A DNA stretch of 64,000 nt from an uncultured Amylibacter sp. (GTDB taxonomy: Bacteria; Pseudomonadota; Alphaproteobacteria; Rhodobacterales; Rhodobacteraceae). The DNA is taken from assembly GCA_905181935.1 (NCBI GenBank), contig CAJIZV010000002.1, positions 186,001 through 250,000 of the forward strand, given 5' to 3'. Position numbers and translations under genes: made by a program. The notes beneath the pieces are model-generated. The model saw only the letters and a list, made by a program, of their open reading frames with translations, was not told the origin of the DNA and ran no database searches. Of this stretch, positions 1 to 10,903 are shown piece after piece (the stretch's first letter is position 1; each line of letters begins with the position of its first letter).

Positions 1-717
1 CTCACATATTGCTTTAATATCATTATTTAATCCTATAGAGCCACAAACCATTAATCTATCTGTTTTAGGGTTTAATGGCGGTAATACTAAGTCATTTGCA
101 ATAGTTCCATTTGATAGTAAATTTGTAATTCTACCCATTTTAGGGCTCTTTTCACGCGTTGTTGTTGGGTAATACTTTAATTTATCTCCAACAAACTCAC
201 CAATTAGTGGATCAATGTCTAGACTATTTACGAGATCCTCACCGTATTTTAATTCATTTACGTCACGGCAAGTGTGACATAATATAATTTGTTCATATCT
301 TTCATACAAGTCTGGATCTCTTATGAGAGAAGCAAATGGTGCAATTCCAGTTCCGGTAGCTATTAAGTAAATTCGTTTAGCGGGTAACAGTGCATCTAGA
401 ACTAAAGTTCCAACTGGCTTGGGCCGAACAATAAGTTGATCACCAATGCTTATGTTTTGTAACTTTGAGGTTAAAGGCCCGTTCGGGACTTTAATCGAAT
501 AAAACTCTAGTTCTTCATCCCAACTTGGAGAAGCTATTGAGTAGGCGCGCAACAAAGGTTTTTCTGCGTCTCCCATCATACCTATCATAATAAATTCACC
601 ACTACGAAATCGCAAGGATTGTGGGCGAGTTACACGAAAAGAAAATAAATGATCTGTGTAATGCGTTACTGCGGTCACTGTTTCTGCATTTGGTAGGACT
701 GGGAAAGCTTTGGTCAC
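1..717 (-). CDS. fpr: Ferredoxin--NADP+ reductase, C-terminus cut by window edge
   Basis: FAD-dependent reductase that moves electrons between NADPH and ferredoxin/flavodoxin; here it is the likely electron source for the ferredoxin-type sulfite reductase encoded upstream. I read 239 codons with no stop before the window ends. The FAD-binding motif RAYSIASP lies near residues 55-62, an NADP-binding glycine stretch ATGTGIAPF near residue 118, and VCGS near the truncated end. The start is a GTG at 715-717, because no ATG is available in frame and the following residues (TKAFPVLPNAETVT) match the family's N-terminus. It is last in the cysG-DUF2849-cysI-DUF934-fpr run, 68 bp after DUF934, so it may also have its own promoter. 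Identity is strong; the exact start is less certain. Confidence 0.9.
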   Translation of the reverse strand, partial: MTKAFPVLPNAETVTAVTHYTDHLFSFRVTRPQSLRFRSGEFIMIGMMGDAEKPLLRAYSIASPSWDEELEFYSIKVPNGPLTSKLQNISIGDQLIVRPKPVGTLVLDALLPAKRIYLIATGTGIAPFASLIRDPDLYERYEQIILCHTCRDVNELKYGEDLVNSLDIDPLIGEFVGDKLKYYPTTTREKSPKMGRITNLLSNGTIANDLVLPPLNPKTDRLMVCGSIGLNNDIKAICE

Positions 718-785
718 TATGTTTTCTCTTTTATTTTGGTTTTAAATTTAAATAGGATAAATTTAGAAAATATTCCAGAAGGTTA

Positions 786-1217
786 TTAGGCTAATTGTTT
801 TAGTTGATTTATGTAGCAGTTACTTTTCCAATCAGATCGAGAAAGCCATTGTTTTTCAGGTTGGCGATCAGCAAGTTCAATTGAAATCTCAATTTCATCG
901 TACCCGCACCGGCGTGCCATTGTATATTGGTCTGCTAAAACGTGGCCCTGTGCGCGTAGCCGTCCTTTATATCCTAATAATCGCAGGTGACTTGCTAGTG
1001 TAAAGCCGCGACCATCTGTTGAATTTAAAAATGCAATTCGAATTAATGAAATACGAGCAAATAACGGAGCTAATTCTTTAGGGTCTGTGGTATTTGGTAC
1101 ATCTAAGGAGAATTTATTCGTACTTTTGGGATTAATTAATAATAATTTATCTAGGGTTAAAAAAATGTTGCTCCAAGTATCTGATTCAAATCCATTATCT
1201 GTTACAATAACATTCAT
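786..1217 (-). CDS. DUF934 family protein, sulfite-reduction accessory
   Basis: Member of the DUF934 family, found almost only in assimilatory sulfate/sulfite reduction operons of proteobacteria and of unproven biochemical role. The 143 residues have the family's usual length and its typical core (DGRGFTLASHLR, then GYKGRLRAQGHVLADQ and ARRCGYDEIEI). Its start codon overlaps the cysI stop by one base, so the two are translationally coupled. In many relatives cysH (PAPS reductase) sits directly between cysI and this gene; here there is no room for it. Family assignment is confident, function unknown. Confidence 0.85.
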   Translation of the reverse strand: MNVIVTDNGFESDTWSNIFLTLDKLLLINPKSTNKFSLDVPNTTDPKELAPLFARISLIRIAFLNSTDGRGFTLASHLRLLGYKGRLRAQGHVLADQYTMARRCGYDEIEISIELADRQPEKQWLSRSDWKSNCYINQLKQLA

Positions 1218-2941
1218 TATTTTATCTCCTGAGATGCAAAGGACTCATTATTATTATTTGCAAAAGTGGCTGTAGATTTATTTATTATCTCAGAAGGAGT
1301 ATACACAATTTTTTTAAATGGAGTTAATCCAACTCGATTAAATGTTTCTAGAAAAGTTTCGTCATTACTAGATCTAATATCTAAATAAGTATAAATAATT
1401 TTTTCAATAGCAGGAATAATTTCAGTATAGGAAAACCCAGGCCCTAAAGATTTGCCAATGACAGTATTTTGTGTGCTATTACCTCCTAGTGTAATTTGGT
1501 AATTTTCCACACCAGCACGATCCAAGCCTAAAATGCCAATGTGTCCTATATGGTGATGTCCGCATGCATTTATGCAGCCAGATATCTTAATTTTTATTTC
1601 GCCAATATCGTTTTCTAGCTTTAATTGATTAAAGCGCATAGCTATTTGTTGTGCTATTGGAATTGATCTAGCTGTTGCTAATGCGCAATAGTCCATACCT
1701 GGGCATGCTATAATGTCTGAAATTAAACCTATGTTAGCTGTAGCTAATTCTACAGATTTCAACTCGTTAAAAACTTTATATAAATTGCTTTTATGTACAT
1801 GAGGTAAAATTACATTTTGTTCGTGACTAATGCGCAATTCATCGTGTCCGTATTTTTTTGCTAAATTTGCCATCATTCGCATTTGTTGTGATGTAGCATC
1901 ACCTGGTGTTTGACCATGTTTTTTTAATGATATGGAAACTATTGAATAATTTAAATTCTTATGTTCACTTAAGTTGGTATCAACGAATGAGCGGAATAGT
2001 GGATCTGATTGGTACGACTTATTATAGCTATCTATAGGCTCATTTATATAAATTGGTGCAGCGAATGCTTTTTCTAGTTTTATAAGTAATTTTTGGTCGA
2101 ATCCACCAAATGAGGAACGTTGGATTATAAAGCGTTCCTCAACCAAATCGCAGATTTTATTAATACCATGTTCATGCACAGTAATTTTAATGCGCGCTTT
2201 ATATTTATTGTCTCGACGCCCTAGCATATTATAGATCTGCATAACGGATTCTAAATATGGTAAAATGTCTTTGCGAGGCAAAAAACTACGCAATACTTTT
2301 CCAATCATTGGTGTACGACCTAATCCTCCTCCAATTATCACTTCATAACCTGGTTCGTTTTTGTTGTTGCGAACCATTCTTAGTCCGATGTCATGTGCTT
2401 TCGTCACTGCGCGATCGTTTGGTGAACCTGTGATTGCTATCTTAAACTTTCGACCTAAAAATGAAAATTCTGGATGGTCGGTTGACCACTGACGTATTAA
2501 TTCTGCTGTTGGACGTGGATCCTCTATTTCATCCGTGCTGGCACCGGCAAAGTGATCTGCTGTTACATTGCGTATGCAATTTCCTGAAGTTTGGACCGCA
2601 TGCATTTCTACATTTGCTAAATCCTGTAATATATCTGGAACGTCTTTTAATTTAGGCCAGTTATATTGAATATTTTGACGTGTTGTGAAATGCCCATATC
2701 CACGATCATATTTGTCAGCAATTATTGCTAGTTGATACATTTTTTGAGAATTTAAAGTTCCATATGGGATAGCCACTCGCAGCATGTAAGCATGTAATTG
2801 CAAGTATAAGCCATTCATCAAGCGAAGAGGTTTGAATTCGTCCTCTGTTAGAGATCCATCAATTCGTCGAGTTACTTGAGAGCGAAACTGATCTACACGA
2901 TTTTGATTAAAATTATTGTCAAATTCGGTATAGCTATACAT
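1217..2941 (-). CDS. cysI: Sulfite (or nitrite) reductase, siroheme / 4Fe-4S
   Basis: Six-electron reduction of sulfite to sulfide for cysteine synthesis, using ferredoxin as donor (fpr is in the operon and no flavoprotein cysJ is seen). The 574 residues contain the two Cys clusters that bind the coupled 4Fe-4S/siroheme centre: ACPGMDYC at about 412-419 and SGCINACGHH at about 454-463. An open frame extends 29 codons further upstream, but I chose the ATG at 2941. It gives the family N-terminus (MYSYTEFDNNFNQNRVDQF) and an 8-base overlap with the end of DUF2849. Nitrite reductase activity cannot be excluded from sequence, but the cysG/DUF2849/DUF934 neighbours favour sulfite. Confidence 0.9.
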   Translation of the reverse strand: MYSYTEFDNNFNQNRVDQFRSQVTRRIDGSLTEDEFKPLRLMNGLYLQLHAYMLRVAIPYGTLNSQKMYQLAIIADKYDRGYGHFTTRQNIQYNWPKLKDVPDILQDLANVEMHAVQTSGNCIRNVTADHFAGASTDEIEDPRPTAELIRQWSTDHPEFSFLGRKFKIAITGSPNDRAVTKAHDIGLRMVRNNKNEPGYEVIIGGGLGRTPMIGKVLRSFLPRKDILPYLESVMQIYNMLGRRDNKYKARIKITVHEHGINKICDLVEERFIIQRSSFGGFDQKLLIKLEKAFAAPIYINEPIDSYNKSYQSDPLFRSFVDTNLSEHKNLNYSIVSISLKKHGQTPGDATSQQMRMMANLAKKYGHDELRISHEQNVILPHVHKSNLYKVFNELKSVELATANIGLISDIIACPGMDYCALATARSIPIAQQIAMRFNQLKLENDIGEIKIKISGCINACGHHHIGHIGILGLDRAGVENYQITLGGNSTQNTVIGKSLGPGFSYTEIIPAIEKIIYTYLDIRSSNDETFLETFNRVGLTPFKKIVYTPSEIINKSTATFANNNNESFASQEIK

Positions 2942-3239
2942 TGTGATTTTCCTTTTTGCCGTGATTATAATTTGTAGGGCCGTTTGCTCTAAAGCTATCG
3001 CGAAAGTGAATTGGAGTAGGCACTCCATCTCTTATCTCAGCATTGGCTAAATAAGGGCTAACTAGAAAGCCAGAATCTTTATTTGCCAAAGCTAATTGTT
3101 TAATTGCAAACTCTTCTTCTTTTAGTATTTGTGCTCGATCATGATCTAAGACCCAGTCGCCATTAATGCCTAAATATACTACATCACCTTCTATTAATCG
3201 ATTTGCTGTTAAAACTTTATTAGTAAACTTTCGTGCCAT
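2934..3239 (-). CDS. DUF2849 domain protein of the sulfite-reduction operon
   Basis: Small 101-residue member of DUF2849, regularly found between cysG and the sulfite reductase gene in Rhodobacterales and Rhizobiales; its biochemical job is not established. The N-terminal segment (KFTNKVLTANRLIEGDVVYL, then WVLDHDRAQIL) is the recognisable part; the C-terminal third is polar and probably flexible. Its start overlaps the cysG stop by one base and its end overlaps the cysI start by eight, so all three are likely made from one mRNA with coupled translation. Confidence 0.85.
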   Translation of the reverse strand: MARKFTNKVLTANRLIEGDVVYLGINGDWVLDHDRAQILKEEEFAIKQLALANKDSGFLVSPYLANAEIRDGVPTPIHFRDSFRANGPTNYNHGKKENHNV

Positions 3240-4645
3240 TAACTAATTACCATTTCTATTTGATTTGAGCTTTTTTGTAGTTGGCTAAATACATCTCTAG
3301 GCGCCAAACCGAGTAAAAAAATTATTGGTCCATCAATATGTGAATTTGTTAATTTTTCACTAAAAGAACCAACTTGAGAATCTAAAATTTTTTGATTAGG
3401 GCGTGAAGCGTTTGCTACTATTGTAATTGGTGTGTTGGGGGCAGTTCCGTACATAAGCAACCTTCCCTGTAGGAATTGAGCTGCACGCTTGCCCATATAA
3501 ATTGCTGCTACTGTTCCAGGAATTGATAAAATGCGCCAATCTTGATCTGCAAAACCATTAATGTCGTGCCCTGTTAAGTGAAGCACAGATGAATTTCTGC
3601 CACGCTTAGTTAGCGATTGATTTATCGTTGCAACAGCTGCGGACGCAGCAGTAATACCTGGAGTGATATCGTAGAGTATGCCTGCTTGGTCTAATGAAGA
3701 CATTTCTTCATCTAAACGGCCAAACATTGTAGGATCTCCAGATTTTAATCGTACAACATGTTTTCCTTGTCCCGCATGTTTGATCATTAGTGCATTAATA
3801 TCATCTTGGTACCAAGATTTTCCAAATCCTTTTTTACCGGTTTCTACTATTATTGCTTCGCGGCGGGCAAGTTCTAGAATAGGTTCAGAGACAAGCTGGT
3901 CATGTATAACTACATCTGCTTCATGCAATAATTTGCGTGCCTTCAAAGTTAAGAGATCAGGATCACCTGGGCCGGCACCAATTAAATGAACGCGTCCTAT
4001 ATCGGTTTTTGTTTCAAGTGTATTTTTTAGTAATGAATTTAATGAATTTCGAGCTTCATTTTCACCACCATTCTGTAATGCTTGAGGGCCATCATGAAAG
4101 TAAAACTTAGTCCAAAAATTACGACGTTTTTGTCCCATTGGTAATATTTCAACGTGATTGCGGAAAGATTGACCAATACGAGCCAAGATACCAAGCGATG
4201 TTGGAAGTATTTCTTCTAACTGTTTTTTAATATTCCGAGCTAAAACTGGTGCTGTACCTTCTGTCCCTATTGCTATGGTCAAAGGATCCCGGTCGACAAT
4301 TGCTGGAGTGATAAATTCGCTATCATTTAGGTTGTCTACAATATTAATTAATACGCCCATTGAATTACTAATTGCTTTGATGCGTGCATCTTCAATAGAA
4401 TTTTCATTTGCCCCATAAATTAATATAATATTTTTAATATCATTTTTTTTTAGGGAACGTTCAGTAAATATAAGCAGACCCTTTTTAGCCCATTGCAAAA
4501 TTATATCTTCTGGGTCGTGTCCAAACACAAAAATTTTTGCCTGCGTCTTTAATAAAAGGCGCAGTTTAGCCACAGCACATTCACCAGCGCCTGATACTAT
4601 AATATTACGATTGGTGGTATCTAAAAAGATTGGAAAGTGGCGCAT
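3239..4645 (-). CDS. cysG: Siroheme synthase CysG (multifunctional)
   Basis: Makes siroheme, the cofactor of the sulfite reductase encoded downstream, from uroporphyrinogen III by methylation, NAD-dependent oxidation and iron insertion. The 468-residue protein has both expected halves. Residues 1-150 are the precorrin-2 dehydrogenase/ferrochelatase part with a dinucleotide-binding GAGECAVAK motif at 19-27. From about 218 the SAM-dependent methyltransferase part begins with GRVHLIGAGPGDPDLLT and later has RLKSGDPTMFGR. It is the first gene of the minus-strand operon and divergent from an Lrp-type regulator. The start ATG at 4645 gives the normal N-terminus (MRHFPIFLD). Confidence 0.95.
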   Translation of the reverse strand: MRHFPIFLDTTNRNIIVSGAGECAVAKLRLLLKTQAKIFVFGHDPEDIILQWAKKGLLIFTERSLKKNDIKNIILIYGANENSIEDARIKAISNSMGVLINIVDNLNDSEFITPAIVDRDPLTIAIGTEGTAPVLARNIKKQLEEILPTSLGILARIGQSFRNHVEILPMGQKRRNFWTKFYFHDGPQALQNGGENEARNSLNSLLKNTLETKTDIGRVHLIGAGPGDPDLLTLKARKLLHEADVVIHDQLVSEPILELARREAIIVETGKKGFGKSWYQDDINALMIKHAGQGKHVVRLKSGDPTMFGRLDEEMSSLDQAGILYDITPGITAASAAVATINQSLTKRGRNSSVLHLTGHDINGFADQDWRILSIPGTVAAIYMGKRAAQFLQGRLLMYGTAPNTPITIVANASRPNQKILDSQVGSFSEKLTNSHIDGPIIFLLGLAPRDVFSQLQKSSNQIEMVIS

Positions 4646-4692
4646 ATAAAAATTTAACCTTCATGTTATTTACTTTTAATAATAAGTTTGGT

Positions 4693-4740
4693 AAATAATT
4701 CCAATAGAAACAATTATTATAATAAATATAGGAATATTTT
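4693..4740. promoter_or_regulatory. AT-rich inverted repeat in the cysG/lrp divergent promoter region
   Basis: The 149-bp gap between cysG and the regulator holds an imperfect inverted repeat: AAATAATTCC at 4693-4702 and GGAATATTTT at 4731-4740 (8 of 10 pairs), 28 bp apart. Lrp-family proteins bind AT-rich palindromes and usually autoregulate, so this is a candidate site. In DNA this AT-rich such repeats also occur by chance. Confidence 0.25.
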
Positions 4741-4794
4741 ACTAATTATTTACTTTAATTGATAATAATTTACTAAAAATAAGGAATTAATGAA

Positions 4795-5256
4795 ATGGCT
4801 GTACAGTTAGATGATATAGATCGAAGAATTTTGAAAGAGCTTCAGCTCGATGCATCACAATCTTTGGAAGATATAGCAAAAAAAGTTGCCGCATCTAAAA
4901 CACCCGTTTGGAATAGAATTAAAAAGTTAAGAAAATTGGGTGTTATTAAAAATCATACTGTTATTTTGGATGCTGATAAACTTGGTTTAGAGGCATGTTT
5001 TTTTGTACTTGTAAGAACTTCTGAACATGAAAAAGAGTGGCAAAATAATTTTTTGAATGCGCTTCTTGAACGCAACGAGGTATTAGAGGCTCATCGATTA
5101 GCCGGTGATATTGATTATATTTTAAAAGTACGTGTAACTAACGCGAAAGCATATGATATTTTTTACCAAGCATTAATTTCAGAGGTAAAGATTTTTAATG
5201 TAACAGCATTGTTATCAATGGAGGAAATAAAATCCACACATCAGTTACCGGTCTAA
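4795..5256 (+). CDS. Lrp/AsnC family transcriptional regulator
   Basis: Feast/famine-type regulator of 153 residues: N-terminal winged helix-turn-helix (LDDIDRRILKELQLDA near residues 4-19, then KTPVWNRIKKLRKLGVI) and a C-terminal ligand-binding RAM domain (residues 65-145, with HRLAGDIDYILKV). These proteins assemble as dimers to octamers and sense amino acids. Its divergent position next to cysG is conserved in related bacteria as I recall it and suggests control of the sulfite operon, perhaps in response to a sulfur amino acid; that is inference. The C-terminal AT-rich stop is only 24 bp from the convergent aspC end. Confidence 0.9.
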   Translation: MAVQLDDIDRRILKELQLDASQSLEDIAKKVAASKTPVWNRIKKLRKLGVIKNHTVILDADKLGLEACFFVLVRTSEHEKEWQNNFLNALLERNEVLEAHRLAGDIDYILKVRVTNAKAYDIFYQALISEVKIFNVTALLSMEEIKSTHQLPV

Positions 5257-5280
5257 TGGGATTAAATTGTAGATCTATAT

Positions 5281-6561
<1,281 letters not shown>

Positions 6562-6594
6562 TCATTAGCAAAAAGGTGTAAACAGGAGATAATC

Positions 6595-6861
6595 ATGGAA
6601 GATCATGCTACTAGATTAAAGCGTCTGAGAATGCGCTCATGGCATCGTGGAATAAAAGAAATGGATTTAATTTTGGGTGGTTTTGCGGATGATGAAATGA
6701 AATTCTTATCTTTAGCTGAATTAGATCGCCATGAAGTTATGATGTCAGAAAATGATCATGATTTATATCAATGGGTTAGTGGGCAATCTAAAACCCCTCC
6801 TGAATTAGCCGAGGCTATTTCTAAAATAAGAGTTTATTTTTTAAAATTAAAACAAAATTAA
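6595..6861 (+). CDS. sdhE: Succinate dehydrogenase assembly factor SdhE
   Basis: Small soluble chaperone (88 residues, normal length) that promotes covalent FAD attachment to the succinate dehydrogenase flavoprotein subunit. The family signature RGxxE is present as HRGIKEMDLILGGF near residues 18-31, followed by the acidic helix region typical of Sdh5/YgfY proteins. It stands alone between divergent aspC and hemA rather than with sdhCDAB. Start ATG at 6595 follows AGGAG at the usual spacing. Confidence 0.93.
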   Translation: MEDHATRLKRLRMRSWHRGIKEMDLILGGFADDEMKFLSLAELDRHEVMMSENDHDLYQWVSGQSKTPPELAEAISKIRVYFLKLKQN

Positions 6862-7029
6862 TTTTAATTAAAATACGTATTCCATTTTTTGAATTTTCAT
6901 AATATGATTAGATAAGTTTGATACTTTAATTACTACATATAAATAAATGCTCTGCCTGCGGCGTTTTGGGACTTAATTTATGTAATTAATTAGTTTAAAT
7001 AATTAGTTATTATAATATCGGATCTTGCT

Positions 7030-8253
7030 ATGAACTATAACAGCCAAATTGATAAAGCCTTAAATGCATTACATATAGAGGGTCGTTATCGAGTCTTCCA
7101 AGACATTAGCCGTATTAATGGTCGTTTTCCAAAAGCAAATTGGGTCAACCCTGATGGTAGCAAATCAGAAATTATTGTTTGGTGTGGAAATGACTACTTG
7201 GGAATGGGGCAAAGCTCAGCTGTAATTGAAGCCATGAAAGATGGTATTGAGCAAGCTGGTGTTGGATCTGGTGGTACTAGAAACATTTCTGGAAACACAG
7301 TATTTCATAAAGAATTAGAAATAGAATTAGCCGACCTTCACCAGAAAGAAGCAGCATTATTATTTACTTCTGCTTATAATGCAAATGAAGCTACTCTCTC
7401 TGCATTACCTAAATTATTTCCTGACTTAATAATTTTATCGGACGAATTAAATCATGCATCTATGATTGAGGGAATTCGGCATGGAAATTGTGAAAAACAT
7501 ATTTTTCGCCATAACGATGTAAAGCATTTGCGTGAAATATTAAAATCACTTGATCCTAATCGCCCAAAAATTATTGTTTTTGAATCATTATATTCTATGG
7601 ATGGTGACTTTGCTCCTATCGAATCTATTTGTGATTTAGCCGATGAATTCAATGCCTTAACCTACATTGATGAAGTGCATGCGGTAGGTATGTACGGTTC
7701 TCGAGGTGGTGGCGTATGTGAAATGTTAGGTTTACTTAATCGTGTTGATATATTCAATGGTACATTAGCCAAAGCTTATGGTGTTATTGGTGGATATATT
7801 GCTGCAAGTACACGTTTCGTAGATGCAATTCGCTCATATGCTCCTGGTTTTATTTTCACCTCTTCTTTACCACCATCATTAGCTGCTGCGGCAACAAAAT
7901 CCGTCCGTATATTAAAGAATGACACAGGTATTCGAAAAAAACATCAAGACATCGCAAAACAATTAAAGCTACGTTTTAGAGGCTTGGGTCTCCCCTTTGA
8001 TGATCATGGTAGCCACATCGTGCCAATCCATGTTGGTGATCCTGTAAAATGTAAAATGATTTCTGATCGTTTATTAAATGATTATGGTATTTACGTTCAA
8101 CCAATTAACTTTCCAACAGTGCCACGAGGCACAGAGCGGCTGCGATTTACACCGTCTCCAGTTCATACTCAAGAAATGGTTGATGCATTAGTTAATGCCA
8201 TGGATGATTTATGGTCACATTGTGAACTTAGTAGGCTGAAAACCACCGCTTAA
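7030..8253 (+). CDS. hemA: 5-aminolevulinate synthase
   Basis: Condenses glycine and succinyl-CoA to 5-aminolevulinate, the alphaproteobacterial (C4/Shemin) entry into tetrapyrroles, serving haem, siroheme and B12. The 407 residues include the glycine-rich substrate segment [13 protein letters not shown] (77-89), the PLP-contacting DEVHAVG (214-220) and the Schiff-base lysine in NGTLAKAYG (Lys248). Length and motifs are those of the ALAS family rather than of other alpha-oxoamine synthases. The 168-bp AT-rich upstream gap holds one GC-richer patch near 6950-6970, but I see no clear FNR or PpsR box. Confidence 0.95.
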   Translation: MNYNSQIDKALNALHIEGRYRVFQDISRINGRFPKANWVNPDGSKSEIIVWCGNDYLGMGQSSAVIEAMKDGIEQAGVGSGGTRNISGNTVFHKELEIELADLHQKEAALLFTSAYNANEATLSALPKLFPDLIILSDELNHASMIEGIRHGNCEKHIFRHNDVKHLREILKSLDPNRPKIIVFESLYSMDGDFAPIESICDLADEFNALTYIDEVHAVGMYGSRGGGVCEMLGLLNRVDIFNGTLAKAYGVIGGYIAASTRFVDAIRSYAPGFIFTSSLPPSLAAAATKSVRILKNDTGIRKKHQDIAKQLKLRFRGLGLPFDDHGSHIVPIHVGDPVKCKMISDRLLNDYGIYVQPINFPTVPRGTERLRFTPSPVHTQEMVDALVNAMDDLWSHCELSRLKTTA

Positions 8254-8346
8254 ACACAAAATTTATCGCGTCGTGTTATCATTTATAAAGTATGCTAAAT
8301 TATATTTGTAATTTAATGATGCTTATAGCGAATCGATTTAGCAAAC

Positions 8347-9519
8347 ATGCGTAGAAATAAATCAAGTGTTGTCGTTAAAGGCCAAGCTTCAATACATCAA
8401 GAAATTAAAGGATTTGATTCATACACTGTAACTCTTGGTGATAGGATGCGCGGTGAACGTGCAACTATGGGTAAATCATTAGAAGATATTCACAAAGAAA
8501 TTAAGCTTCGGGTTGAAATCCTTCAAGGTATTGAAAATTCAGACCTTTCTGTGTTTCCTTCACCAAGCTTTATTGCTGGATACGTTAGATCCTATTCGTC
8601 ATATCTTAATATGGACCCTGAGGAATGTTTCCAATTATTTTGCTTAGAAAGTGGCTTTATTGGCCTTAAATCTGAAATTAATGGAACAAAAAATAATAGA
8701 AAAAGAATAGTCAAATCAACTAAACTTCTTGATGATCCAATCTTGAACCCAAAGATTCCATTTAAAGCAACTCCTGCAAGTGTATTTTATAATATATCAG
8801 TTTCAGGAATAGTATCTTTGATAGTTTTAATGGCTATGATATTAGGTTTAGGCTATGGGGGGCTGGCTGTTCTGAAAGAAGTCCAAAAGGTACAATTATC
8901 GCCTGGAAATGAAATTCCCTCAATTAATCAATCAGTTGCTAGGCCAACTTTTACTAATAATAATATTAGAGGCATAGGAATTAAAAAACTTACTAAGTTT
9001 AAGGATTCTGACCTTAAAGATTTTTATCGCCCCACTGAATTATTAGTTCCTCTTTTTACACCACGTGATGGGCCTATTTCAGTAATTGATACTGAAAATA
9101 TTGGAAACTTTATTCAAACAAAAGCTTTTTCAAATGCTGAGATAATTATTGCTGCTCAACCTCAAGTTACAAAAATTGTGTCAGCTACTGTTGATGTTGT
9201 AGCTCTTAAGCCAGCGTGGGTAAGAGTTTTTGATCCAGATGGTAACATTTTATTTGAAAATATTTTAGATAGTGGGCAACGTTACAGGGTGCCTGAAACT
9301 GCAAAGTCTGCAATGATGCGTGTTGGAAATTCGGGGTCTGTGTATATTATGATAGGTGAAAGCCTCTACGGTCCGGTGGGAACGGCAACCAATGTTGCAC
9401 GACGTGTTAGTTTAAATGCTGATATAGTTTTAAAAAAATATACACTTGTTGAAAATAAATTAGAAAAACCTTTAGACCCACCTGTAAATATAGAATTAAC
9501 AGCTCAAGCAATTGAGTAA
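8347..9519 (+). CDS. RodZ-like membrane protein: HTH domain, one TM helix, DUF4115
   Basis: Inner-membrane protein of 390 residues with RodZ architecture. A cytoplasmic helix-turn-helix spans about 29-105 (TLGDRMRGERATMGKSLEDI, then PSPSFIAGYVRSYSSYL). A single transmembrane helix lies near 150-177. After a low-complexity stretch comes a periplasmic DUF4115 domain (about 270-365, with PAWVRVFDPDGNILFENIL). RodZ links MreB to the cell-wall elongation machinery; whether this shorter alphaproteobacterial form does so is inference. It sits directly upstream of ispG, an adjacency common in Rhodobacterales. No convincing ribosome-binding site precedes the ATG. Confidence 0.8.
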   Translation: MRRNKSSVVVKGQASIHQEIKGFDSYTVTLGDRMRGERATMGKSLEDIHKEIKLRVEILQGIENSDLSVFPSPSFIAGYVRSYSSYLNMDPEECFQLFCLESGFIGLKSEINGTKNNRKRIVKSTKLLDDPILNPKIPFKATPASVFYNISVSGIVSLIVLMAMILGLGYGGLAVLKEVQKVQLSPGNEIPSINQSVARPTFTNNNIRGIGIKKLTKFKDSDLKDFYRPTELLVPLFTPRDGPISVIDTENIGNFIQTKAFSNAEIIIAAQPQVTKIVSATVDVVALKPAWVRVFDPDGNILFENILDSGQRYRVPETAKSAMMRVGNSGSVYIMIGESLYGPVGTATNVARRVSLNADIVLKKYTLVENKLEKPLDPPVNIELTAQAIE

Positions 9520-9583
9520 TGATCAGTTGATGTTAGTTATGAACTCTATATAACTTTTTTAAACTTAAATTTGGAAATTTCCC

Positions 9584-10699
9584 ATGACTTTAAATTCCAT
9601 ACGACCATGGCGTAATGTCTATCGCCGCAAGTCGCGAAAAATTTTTGTTGGGAATGTTCCCGTTGGTGGTGATGCTCCAATTTCAGTTCAAACAATGACT
9701 AACACATTGACACATGACGCGAGTGGAACAATAAAACAAATTTTAGCATGTGTAGATGCTGGTGCTGATATGGTTCGAGTTAGTTGTCCTGATATAGCTT
9801 CAACCAAAGCGATGCATGAGATTGTTAAAGAAAGTCCAGTGCCTTTAATCGCTGATATTCACTTTCATTATAAACGTGCAATTGAAGCTGCAGAAGCAGG
9901 TGCCGCCTGCCTTCGCATTAATCCCGGCAATATTGGCTCTATAGAACGTGTTCGAGATGTCATAAAAGCAGCTAAAGATTATGGCTGTTCAATGCGTATA
10001 GGGGTAAATGGGGGCTCATTAGAGAAAGATTTATTGGAAAAGTATGGTGAGCCTTGTCCTGAGGCTATGATTGAAAGTGGTATGAATCATATTCGTATTT
10101 TGCAAGATAATGATTTTCACGAATTTAAGATATCGGTAAAAGCATCAGATGTGTTTATGTCTGCAGCTGCTTATCAAGGCCTGGCAGATGCAACTGATGC
10201 TCCCATTCACGTTGGGATTACCGAAGCTGGAGGACTAACTAGTGGGACAATTAAATCTGCAATTGGTTTAGGAAACCTTTTATGGATGGGTATAGGTGAT
10301 ACAATGCGCGTTTCATTATCAGCTGACCCAGTGGAAGAGGTCAAAGTTGGATTTGAAATTTTGAAATCATTAGGCCTTCGTCACCGTGGAGTTAATATTA
10401 TTTCATGCCCTTCATGTGCGCGACAAGGCTTTGATGTAATTAAAACAGTAGCAGAGTTAGAAAAACGACTTGAACATATAAAGACACCTATGTCACTTTC
10501 TATAATTGGATGTGTAGTTAATGGCCCTGGAGAAGCATTGATGACTGATGTTGGCTTTACAGGTGGTGGAGCTGGATCTGGTATGGTTTATTGGGCTGGC
10601 AAACAGGATCATAAAATTGGAAATGAACAAATGGTTGATCATATAGTAATGCTTGTAGAAAAACGTGCTAAAGAACTTGATGCGAAGGTTTTTAAATAA
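9584..10699 (+). CDS. ispG: 4-hydroxy-3-methylbut-2-enyl diphosphate synthase (IspG/GcpE)
   Basis: Penultimate enzyme of the MEP isoprenoid pathway: a 4Fe-4S enzyme converting methylerythritol cyclodiphosphate to HMBPP. The 371 residues show the TIM-barrel N-terminus ([12 protein letters not shown], then [10 protein letters not shown]) and the C-terminal cluster ligands in [13 protein letters not shown] and [13 protein letters not shown] with the conserved trailing Glu. The length matches the compact bacterial form without an insert. The ATG at 9584 is preceded by GGAAA. About 200 bp of AT-rich sequence separates it from prfA. Confidence 0.96.
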   Translation: MTLNSIRPWRNVYRRKSRKIFVGNVPVGGDAPISVQTMTNTLTHDASGTIKQILACVDAGADMVRVSCPDIASTKAMHEIVKESPVPLIADIHFHYKRAIEAAEAGAACLRINPGNIGSIERVRDVIKAAKDYGCSMRIGVNGGSLEKDLLEKYGEPCPEAMIESGMNHIRILQDNDFHEFKISVKASDVFMSAAAYQGLADATDAPIHVGITEAGGLTSGTIKSAIGLGNLLWMGIGDTMRVSLSADPVEEVKVGFEILKSLGLRHRGVNIISCPSCARQGFDVIKTVAELEKRLEHIKTPMSLSIIGCVVNGPGEALMTDVGFTGGGAGSGMVYWAGKQDHKIGNEQMVDHIVMLVEKRAKELDAKVFK

Positions 10700-10903
10700 T
10701 TCTCAACGACTTTTGTAAATAGGGTTTATTTAAATATCAAATATCTATATTTAATATTTGATTATATCAGCGCCCATCAAAAAAGTTTTATACTTTAGTA
10801 TTAAGAAAACTTCATTATATGATCTATGGCTAGATTATTGCATAACATTCTTGAAGTAACGCTGAATTTTATTAATTGATTGATGGTAAGGAAAGACATT
10901 TTT

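Noticed and set aside
10736..10762. Inverted repeat ATCAAATAT/ATATTTGAT between ispG and prfA
   Set aside because: All-AT nine-base arms in a very AT-rich gap, no T-tract; chance is a sufficient explanation.
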